Shown one piece after another: positions 58,061 through 64,000 of a stretch of DNA of 64,000 nucleotides. The stretch comes from Cubamyces lactineus (taxonomy: Eukaryota > Basidiomycota > Agaricomycetes > Polyporales > Polyporaceae): assembly GCA_022376465.1 (NCBI GenBank), contig JACDTU010000014.1, positions 990,428 through 1,054,427 of the forward strand, given 5' to 3'. The notes below the pieces were generated by a model. It was not told the origin of the DNA, did no database searches, and saw only the letters and a list, made by a program, of their open reading frames with translations. Position 1 is the first letter of the stretch. Each line of letters opens with the position of its first letter. Made by a program: the position numbers and the translations under genes.

Positions 58061-58440
58061 TTACCTCGAACCGGTGCGTCCACGACAACTGGTTAAAGAC
58101 GAAACCTCGAAGTGGAATGTCGGCGAGAAAGACGACACATGCAGCTCCGCGAACACGTTTTCGATCTCGACGCTGAGAACGACAGTGTGTTCCTCATTTC
58201 CGGCCTCGCGCTGTTCTTGCTCGTGCAGGATATCATTGTCAAGGTCGGAGTCAGAGTCGGATGCCGAGCCAGAGTCTGCGCACGGGCTTTTGACCTGACG
58301 GACCTTGCGCGTTTGGACGCCATTCGTCTCCTGTGGGAGGAGGAAGTAGGGGACGAAGACGGTCCGCATACACACGCAGAAGCCGGAGAGCATCTTGACC
58401 ATCTTGCGGAATGACTTGCGTAGGGTTGCTGCGTAAGGAA
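58061..58440 (-). pseudogene. Unknown ORF truncated at an ancient chromosome end
   Basis: A minus-strand frame reads MVKMLSGFCVCMRTVFVPYF ... DSGSASDSDSDLDNDILHEQ ... VVLSVEIENVFAELHVSSFS. The frame is also open upstream to about 58435, where TTAGGG-type sequence begins. It could be an exon of a gene cut by chromosome breakage and telomere addition. No family is recognised. The plus-strand frame is also open, so the strand is uncertain. Confidence 0.3.
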
Positions 58441-59161
58441 GGGTTAGGGAGGGGGAGCCTGACGCGCGCGAGCGAAGCGAGCAGTGCGGCAGGCGACTGC
58501 ACTAAGAAGGGAGTAGGCGAGGTGATGGGTCAACTTGGGCGTTGATTTCTCAACACCCCCCAAGTTTCGTCTACTTATAGACTCTTCAGGACCACTGTAT
58601 AGTTCATACGACTAGGTTCAAGCCGCGATGGACCGGAACTTCGGCCGTGATCATCGCGTTAAACGAATTTGATGAAACGCGATGCCGTCGCATAGAAACA
58701 ACGGCACCTGATGCCGAGCGCCGCCGAAGGCGGCGGATGGCATCAGCTGATGATGGCAACTAACTTTCTTTGACAGCCGGCCCCCGTGGCCGGCCCGATG
58801 ACTAAAAGTCATCACGTCAAGTAACTTAAACGCTCAACGATCTAATCTAATCGCTAGGGCGCTTATACTAACACCGAAAAGGGAAATGATAACTACCAAG
58901 TGACATCACCATCACGTGACCGGGTTCCCCTTAGTACCCGGGCCGACTTGCCCGAATAGGAAACCGCCCCCACCATGGGGACTACTTAAAGGACGACAAG
59001 GCGCCCACCGGCGTCTATTTCAGACGCCGTAGTTAAGCGCGCAGCCCGCCGGTGGACGGACCGGGTGTTCGGTATACGCGCTTAAGTAGACCGGGCCGTA
59101 GGTAGCCGTGGTCACGTGGATGATGTCACCCGGCGCCTAACTTACTTTACCTAAGCCGCCT
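58441..59161 (-). repeat. Subtelomeric PLE-type repeat, copy A
   Basis: 721 bp, about 99% identical to copy B (59513-60234), with some seven substitutions and one indel. It begins GGGTTAGGGA next to non-repetitive DNA and ends CTAAGCCGCCT. On the minus strand it carries a hammerhead ribozyme core and several strong hairpins. Examples are 58653-58683 (8 bp stem ATCGCGTT), 58708-58746 (8 + 7 bp, CTGATGCC/GGCATCAG and CGCCGCC/GGCGGCG) and 58798-58814 (7 bp, GATGACT/AGTCATC). It is interpreted as the 3' terminal (pLTR-like) part of a Penelope-like element added to a chromosome end. Confidence 0.75.
58528..58593 (-). ncRNA. Hammerhead ribozyme, type I, copy A
   Basis: Read on the minus strand. 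Stem I 5' arm GGTC (58593-58590), core CTGAAGA (58589-58583, fits CUGANGA), stem II GTCTA-TAAG-TAGAC (58582-58569), and core GAAA (58568-58565). Then stem III CTTGGG ... CCCAAG (58564-58559 with 58539-58534) topped by TGTTGA/TCAACG, the cleavage dinucleotide UU (58533-58532), and stem I 3' arm GACC (58531-58528). Every invariant core base is present. Cleavage is expected after 58532. Such ribozymes are known from Penelope-like elements, which matches the neighbouring RT. Confidence 0.82.
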
Positions 59162-59228
59162 ATCCATATAATCCTGGCCGGGCACACTGCACGGCCGAAA
59201 ATGGTTCACTTTTTTAGGGAAAATTTGG

Positions 59229-59325
59229 AAAGATGCACGCTTTACCGCTCAATGAGCTGGGAAACGTACTACCAACCATGGGATTGTACGTGGGTAGAGG
59301 TCTCAGCTATGACCTTTGATTGACT
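59229..59325. repeat. 97 bp direct repeat, first copy
   Basis: AAAGATGCACGCTTTACCGC to TGATTGACT. The second copy is at 59408-59504, 179 bp further on, with about six differences. It lies in the unit that extends copy A toward the telomere. Confidence 0.75.
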
Positions 59326-59407
59326 GCATGTCGATAGCTGCCCTCAACGAGTGGTAAAGCGATGGTTGACAGTGGTACCCAGTGTAATGGAAAATGGCCA
59401 AATTTTC

Positions 59408-59504
59408 AAAGATGCACGCTTTACCGCTCAATGAGCTAGGAAACTTACTACCAACCATGGGATTGTACGTGGGCAGAGGTCTCAGCTACGACCTCTGATT
59501 GACT
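59408..59504. repeat. 97 bp direct repeat, second copy
   Basis: Partner of 59229-59325. It ends directly in TTAGGGTTAGGG at 59504-59515, so the unit is bounded by telomeric sequence here. Confidence 0.75.
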
Positions 59505-59512
59505 TAGGGTTA

Positions 59513-60234
59513 GGGTTAGGGAGGGGGAGCCTGACGCGCGCGAGCGAAGCGAGCAGTGCGGCAGGCGACTGCACTAGGAAGGGAGTAGGCGAGTTGATGG
59601 GTCAACTTGGGCGTTGATTTCTCAACACCCCCCAAGTTTCGTCTACTTATAGACTCTTCAGGACCACTGTATAGTTCATACGACTAGGTTCAAGCCGCGA
59701 TGGACCGGAACTTCGGCCGTGATCATCGCGTTAAACGAATTTGATGAAACGCGATGCCGTCGCATAGAAGCAACGGCACCTGATGCCGAGCGCCGCCGAA
59801 GGCGGCGGATGGCATCAGCTGATGATGGCAACTAACTTTCTTTGACAGCCGGCCCCCGTGGCCGGCCCGATGACTAAAAGTCATCACGTCAAGTAACTTA
59901 AACGCTCAACGATCTAATCTAATCGCTAGGGCGCTTATACTAACACCGAAAAGGGAAATGATAACTACCAAGTGACATCACCATCACGTGACCGGGTTCC
60001 CCTTAGTACCCGGGCCGACTTGCCCGAATAGGAAACCGCCCCCACCATGGGGACTACTTAAAGGACGACAAAGGCGCCCACCGGCGTCTATTTCAGACGC
60101 CGTAGCTAAGCGCGCAGCCCGCCGGTGGACGGACCGGGTGTTCGGTGTACGCGCTTAAGTAGACCGGGCCGTAGGTAGCCGTGGTCACGTGGATGATGTC
60201 ACTCGGCGCCTAACTTACTTTACCTAAGCCGCCT
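59513..60234 (-). repeat. Subtelomeric PLE-type repeat, copy B
   Basis: 722 bp, the near-identical partner of 58441-59161 in the same orientation. It follows TTAGGGTTAGGG and stops at GCCGCCT, where a new run of TTAGGG/TTCGGG begins. It lacks the 0.35 kb extension present beyond copy A, as if copied to a shorter extent. Confidence 0.75.
59600..59665 (-). ncRNA. Hammerhead ribozyme, type I, copy B
   Basis: Identical in all core and stem positions to the copy at 58528-58593 (offset 1,072 bp). Conservation of the whole fold in a second copy whose flanks carry substitutions is compatible with selection or with recent origin. Confidence 0.82.
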
Positions 60235-60297
60235 GTTAGGGTTCGGTTAGGGTTCGGGTTCGGTTAGGGTTCGGGTTCGGGTTAGAGTTAGGGTTAG
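60234..60297 (+). repeat. Interstitial degenerate telomeric tract
   Basis: TTAGGG units mixed with TTCGGG and TTAGAG variants. It separates repeat B from the third subtelomeric unit. It looks like a buried former chromosome end. Confidence 0.8.
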
Positions 60298-63200
60298 CTG
60301 AAGATAATTCATCAGCGGGTCATCTGTTACCGACTAAGGTAACTCAACGTACGGTTAGGGTTTGGGTTAGATTGCCTTACACGACGTCGGTGAGAGACGC
60401 CGTACGTTGAATAACTCGTTTTGTGCTTGAGCTAAAGAATTGGAGATAAACCGCAGTCCAGCTGCGGTGGGCTTATGTCATTAAGCCGCGTGAGCGTAGA
60501 GGTTAGCGCCGACCTGCGCCGGCCCTGGAGATGGTTCCAAGCCGCGTACGACTGCCCAAGATGGCTAGCCGCTTGGTTCGTTTCCACGGTCGTGTCATCA
60601 TGTGAGCACTCCCAAGACGGTCATAACCGGGTCAGTCGCATAAATCCGAATCCCGGACAAGCCGGAATCGAACACGCCATTAATCCCGGACGGTCTCCGG
60701 ACTCACTCCGGTGTCGCCGGGCTACAGCGGGGATTTGCTTACAGGCGCTCTGGCCGAACGAATCGCCGACCGAACACCAACGTGCGCCGCACGCGACGAA
60801 ACAACACAGTGTCCCCCTAGCCGAACATTGGTTTATTCGGTGAAGGCGAACGCCGGTGAATGTTCTCGTCATGCTCAATGCGCATAGAAATGCGCGCATC
60901 ACCAGATATTTCGCGTCCGGCGGCGGCTGTGCCGGGCTGCTGGATTTCGCTTACGCGATCCGCAGCCTCGTTTTCGTCTACCTCCAGTAATACCAGTTTT
61001 TTCCAAAGATTTGTTAAGTCGAAAAGATTACGTGTACGTTTTCGTGACACGATCATTCGACGATCCAACAGACCCAGCTTACGAATATCTGGGATCAGCA
61101 AAGTGCCTCCGACGCCGTCGGGAACCTCCGTTAAAAGATCCCCTTCGACGTTATCAACAGCGCCCCACTGCCTTGACGGTCGTGGGAAGACCAGTTTCTC
61201 GTATGGAGATCCGCGGGCTTCCCCACGCTCGGCTTTTTCATACCAAGCGCGCCAGTAGTTGAATATGGTATCACCTAATTCTTTAGCGTGGAAATAATTC
61301 CAAGCCGGGTTATAATGAGTTTTAAGCACAAGTACGCCCTCGTCATTCGCTGCGTCGTCATTCTCACTCAGACGTTTTTCCCAGCGGACTTGAAGATTCT
61401 GCTTAACCCAATACGTAACCAGGTCACGAGGATAGCCGCGCTTTACATAAAGGGCTACCAAACCCTTTATGGCCTCCAAGTAGGTCGTAAATTTACTATT
61501 AAGCACTGCTAACCTCGACATCTCGCCGATAAAAGTCCCACGCTTAACGTCGCGCGGGTGGCCAGATATCCAAGGAATTCTTTCCATGTGGTTACCGGGC
61601 TTGCGGTACGGTTGCCAATGTAGATTTTGACCTTTATGGTCATCCTCCAATTGGAACGTAGCGTCTAAAAAGACGGCCCGCGAAGAACCGGTTTCCCACT
61701 TAATTTCACAGCCATCGAACTTCAATTTATTGTTCATGTATTGCGTCGCATCGGTACCGCTTGACGCGGCGACAATAGCGAAACAATCGTCGATGTAACG
61801 ACCGTAAAAGGGAATTCTACGATCGGTCAAAACGCCAGCACTGTTCTCGAAATGCCAACCGTAAAGGTTAGCGAGATCGGGAGACTCCGGGACGCCCATA
61901 GCGAGGCCCCGTAATTGGAGATAATACTCGTTTTGATATTCTGTGACAAGCTGCGTCGAGGATACTCGAAGCGACCGGCTGAATACTTCCGCAAACACGC
62001 GTTGGTCACTTCCCCAGTAACCGCGTGAAGATTCAGCTGTTTCGTTGAACGTCATCCAATCAGGGAACGTATGTTCCAGCCACATTTGCTCCACTATAGC
62101 TAAACAGGGCTCAAGCGGAATGTTTGGATAAAACGCAACAACGTCACCGGTTACAATATAGTAACGTTGCCCGATTAACGGGGCCGGTAGCTGCAGCTTA
62201 CTTAATTTTAACACCAAGTCTTTAGTACCATGTATAATGGTTGGCGTCGCTTTAATAAGCGATTTAAGATTTTTGGAAACGAACTTACCACAAGGGCCTG
62301 TCAGCACGGAGTGACACGGCACAATCGGCCTGAATCCCGGGGGGTTCTTATGTATTTTGGGAATACCATAGAACATGGGAAACGTGTGTTTCGCGAGCGG
62401 TTCCTTAACCTTCGAACGAAGGAATTCTTCAACCTTGTAGGGCGAGAGCAGTAGAGAATCGTCCGACCGTTTCGCTATGGACTGCACCTCAAGTTGTTTC
62501 CGATCTAGGATGTGGACAGCTTCGGAGTACGTTAACCTCCGGTAATCAGACGTATTGTCTAAAAGCTTCCTAGTTTGTTTTATGATCCAGCTGCGCTCAG
62601 AGATAGCCAGCCCAAGGTTCTTATCAGTTAGAGTGACTACATACTGTCGCTCTTTCAAGAACGATTGAAGTTCGGCAACGTTGGGAGCGAGCGCTTTATC
62701 TGGTATCCCACGCTTTACCTCACTGGGTATTTTGGCGATCGTTTCTTTTACGAAGCGCCGGCCCTCAGAGAGTCCGATTTCAATCCACTTTGGCATTTCG
62801 GGTGGAGGTTTCTTCTTATAAGACGCCTTCACCTCGTAATCAGGATCATAATACTTATCCCCGTTACTATTTGCGAAACCATGCTTAATGCGGCGACGCA
62901 AGCGCGCTTCGAAATCATCGTACGCGGATTGTATAATTTTTACAAAACTATACGAGGGGAACATATAACGAAGTCCGACTGATAAGTCATACATGAGACG
63001 TTCAGGTACTACGACGCCAGGCGATAAGTGTACAACATTTCTGAATTGGGCGGCCTCGAGAATCTCGACGGGCGTTCGGAAAAGTACATAATCAATCGCA
63101 CTGGAACGTGTGAGGGTTAGTACGCCGTCGGGTATGGTAGAAGGAGCGCCGTGTACGTACTTGTTCACGGTTACGCCTTGCCCTTTCCCTTTCCCACGAC

Positions 63201-63847
63201 GGCCGACTTCTTGCTCGGTGACGACGACGTCTTCTTCGGCTTGGAGGAGCCAGTCCCCTTCTTCGAAGACGCGCCCTTTTTCTTGGGCGTCTCGACGTTC
63301 TTCTTCGTCTTCCCAGATCCGGCGCTCTTGAGCGAGAGCTGAAGTTTCTTTTAGAAGGCGGCGTTTGACGCTAGGCAATGCGCTCACCTTCTTGATCTGG
63401 GCCTGCAAGTTTTTAACCTTGCCGGCGACGGCCTTGTCGACGAGTGCCTGCGTCGAAGGTCCGGCTTTCGCGGGGTCCTTGTCGACGGGCATGGCATCGT
63501 CGGCCGCCTTTACGACGTCCTTTTTCTTCTCGATCTTGGCGTGCATAGCGTGCGCCTTGTTCTCAGCCATGTCGAGGACACGGGTGGCGATCGGGAGGAG
63601 GTCGGTTAGGAGTTGGTGGAATTCCTCAACCACCGCTTTGTTAACACCCCACGTAGTCACGCGTATGTCCGCACCCTGGGACGAATCGTCCGTAGGGTTT
63701 CCCGCAGCGTCGACGTAAGTCAACGTGGGGATCTTGGACTTCTCCTTCACCTCAGGCCATCGCTTGACGACGACGGACTTGAGGTTCTCGAAGAGGACCG
63801 CGGGGGATAACTGCCCATCGAGGTACTTCACCTCGTCGTTCTTGACG
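60298..63847 (-). mobile_element. 5'-truncated, endonuclease-lacking Penelope-like element (Coprina/Athena type)
   Basis: Contains one long RT ORF and a 0.5 kb 3' UTR facing the centromere. Its 5' side is cut and continues directly into the terminal TTAGGG array. There is no GIY-YIG endonuclease at the RT C-terminus. Endonuclease-deficient Penelope-like elements attached to telomeres are known from rotifers (Athena) and basidiomycetes (Coprina). Orientation, telomere junctions on both sides and lack of endonuclease all match that class. Confidence 0.85.
60344..60410 (-). other. Hairpin with telomere-complementary loop in the PLE 3' UTR
   Basis: TCAACGTACGG (60344-60354) and CCGTACGTTGA (60400-60410) form a perfect 11 bp stem. 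The 45-base loop contains GGTTAGGGTTTGGGTTAG on the plus strand. The element's RNA would therefore present CUAACCCAAACCCUAACC, which can pair with a TTAGGG chromosome end. Confidence 0.6.
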
Positions 63848-63849
63848 TA
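60817..63849 (-). CDS. Penelope-like reverse transcriptase, N-terminus lost at the telomere
   Basis: Residues are numbered from the GTG at 63831. The frame is open back into the telomeric repeats (VKNDEV precedes), with no start Met, so the 5' end is missing. Residues 1-180 are coiled-coil-like and charged. The RT has VVTLTDKNLGLAISER, FYGIPKIHKNPPGFRPIVP, motif A GDVVAFYPNIPLEP (Asp 563), motif B LRGLAMGVPESPDLANLYG, and motif C YIDD (679-682). All catalytic aspartates are present. After the RT and thumb the protein ends in a charged tail (RRSPSPNKPMFG) without GIY-YIG, zinc finger or other endonuclease. The stop is at 60817. No internal frameshift. Confidence 0.88.
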   Translation of the reverse strand, partial: YVKNDEVKYLDGQLSPAVLFENLKSVVVKRWPEVKEKSKIPTLTYVDAAGNPTDDSSQGADIRVTTWGVNKAVVEEFHQLLTDLLPIATRVLDMAENKAHAMHAKIEKKKDVVKAADDAMPVDKDPAKAGPSTQALVDKAVAGKVKNLQAQIKKVSALPSVKRRLLKETSALAQERRIWEDEEERRDAQEKGRVFEEGDWLLQAEEDVVVTEQEVGRRGKGKGQGVTVNKYVHGAPSTIPDGVLTLTRSSAIDYVLFRTPVEILEAAQFRNVVHLSPGVVVPERLMYDLSVGLRYMFPSYSFVKIIQSAYDDFEARLRRRIKHGFANSNGDKYYDPDYEVKASYKKKPPPEMPKWIEIGLSEGRRFVKETIAKIPSEVKRGIPDKALAPNVAELQSFLKERQYVVTLTDKNLGLAISERSWIIKQTRKLLDNTSDYRRLTYSEAVHILDRKQLEVQSIAKRSDDSLLLSPYKVEEFLRSKVKEPLAKHTFPMFYGIPKIHKNPPGFRPIVPCHSVLTGPCGKFVSKNLKSLIKATPTIIHGTKDLVLKLSKLQLPAPLIGQRYYIVTGDVVAFYPNIPLEPCLAIVEQMWLEHTFPDWMTFNETAESSRGYWGSDQRVFAEVFSRSLRVSSTQLVTEYQNEYYLQLRGLAMGVPESPDLANLYGWHFENSAGVLTDRRIPFYGRYIDDCFAIVAASSGTDATQYMNNKLKFDGCEIKWETGSSRAVFLDATFQLEDDHKGQNLHWQPYRKPGNHMERIPWISGHPRDVKRGTFIGEMSRLAVLNSKFTTYLEAIKGLVALYVKRGYPRDLVTYWVKQNLQVRWEKRLSENDDAANDEGVLVLKTHYNPAWNYFHAKELGDTIFNYWRAWYEKAERGEARGSPYEKLVFPRPSRQWGAVDNVEGDLLTEVPDGVGGTLLIPDIRKLGLLDRRMIVSRKRTRNLFDLTNLWKKLVLLEVDENEAADRVSEIQQPGTAAAGREISGDARISMRIEHDENIHRRSPSPNKPMFG

Positions 63850-64000
63850 GGGTTTAGGGGGTTAGGGTTAGGGTTAGGGTTAGGGTTAGGGTTAGGGTTA
63901 GGGTTAGGGTTAGGGTTAGGGTTAGGGGTTAGGGTTAGGGTTAGGGTTAGGGTTAGGGTTAGGGTTAGGGTTAGGGTTAGGGTTAGGGTTAGGGTTAGGG
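63848..64000 (+). repeat. Telomere
   Basis: TAGGGTTTAGGGGG leads into an almost perfect TTAGGG array running to the window edge, with one extra G near 63925. The G-rich strand points to the right, so this is a true right-hand chromosome end. Confidence 0.97.

Noticed and set aside
58739..58760. CTGATGA on the plus strand of repeat A as a plus-strand hammerhead core
   Set aside because: No GAAA with flanking stems follows. The bases belong to the hairpin at 58708-58746 and its flank.
60299..60320. CTGAAGA and CTGATGA on the two strands as further hammerheads
   Set aside because: They are the two arms of one short imperfect palindrome. No GAAA or third stem is in reach.

Overview
The window is the end of a fungal chromosome, most likely from an agaricomycete (mushroom- or polypore-type basidiomycete). 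Short GT-AG introns of about 45-120 bp interrupt nearly every gene. The gene content fits this group: a FunK1-type kinase, F-box/LRR proteins, a polyporopepsin-like aspartic protease and a Tad1-type LINE. The right edge is an uninterrupted TTAGGG telomere. I cannot name the species.

Left part (1-23 kb): the start of a branched-chain ketoacid dehydrogenase E1-alpha gene, a Fic-domain protein, the RNA 5'-triphosphatase CET1, a 5 kb gene-poor stretch, a single-exon F-box protein, a Mit_KHE1-type mitochondrial membrane protein, a secreted aspartic protease, a small unknown protein, a PhyH-family dioxygenase and a small secreted Cys-rich protein. Then 23.16-31.27 kb is a full-length LINE on the minus strand. 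It has ORF1 with a zinc knuckle, ORF2 with EEP endonuclease, reverse transcriptase and RNase H, a poly(A) tail, and a 10-16 bp target-site duplication. It abuts what looks like the 3' part of an interrupted gene. A decayed coding region follows at 33.4-34.6 kb.

Middle part (35-55 kb): isoprenylcysteine methyltransferase (STE14), a one-TM unknown, HRI1, a multi-TM unknown, a HUL5/UBE3C HECT ligase, D-lactate dehydrogenase, MPDU1 and eIF3e. These are mostly conserved housekeeping genes, several in divergent pairs with short shared promoters. A gene-poor stretch lies at 36-40.5 kb.

Subtelomere (55.3-64 kb): two copies of a FunK1 3' tail flank a frameshifted F-box fragment, followed by a FunK1 gene with HRN in place of HRD. 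From 58,441 to the telomere the chromosome appears to have been built by successive terminal additions. These are two 99% identical 0.72 kb repeats, each carrying a complete hammerhead ribozyme core on the minus strand and many hairpins, then a 5'-truncated, endonuclease-lacking Penelope-like (Coprina/Athena-type) reverse transcriptase whose frame runs straight into the telomeric array. Each unit is separated by TTAGGG-like tracts. All units have the polarity expected if the G-rich chromosome end primed reverse transcription. A hairpin with a telomere-complementary loop in the element's 3' UTR is the most novel item here.
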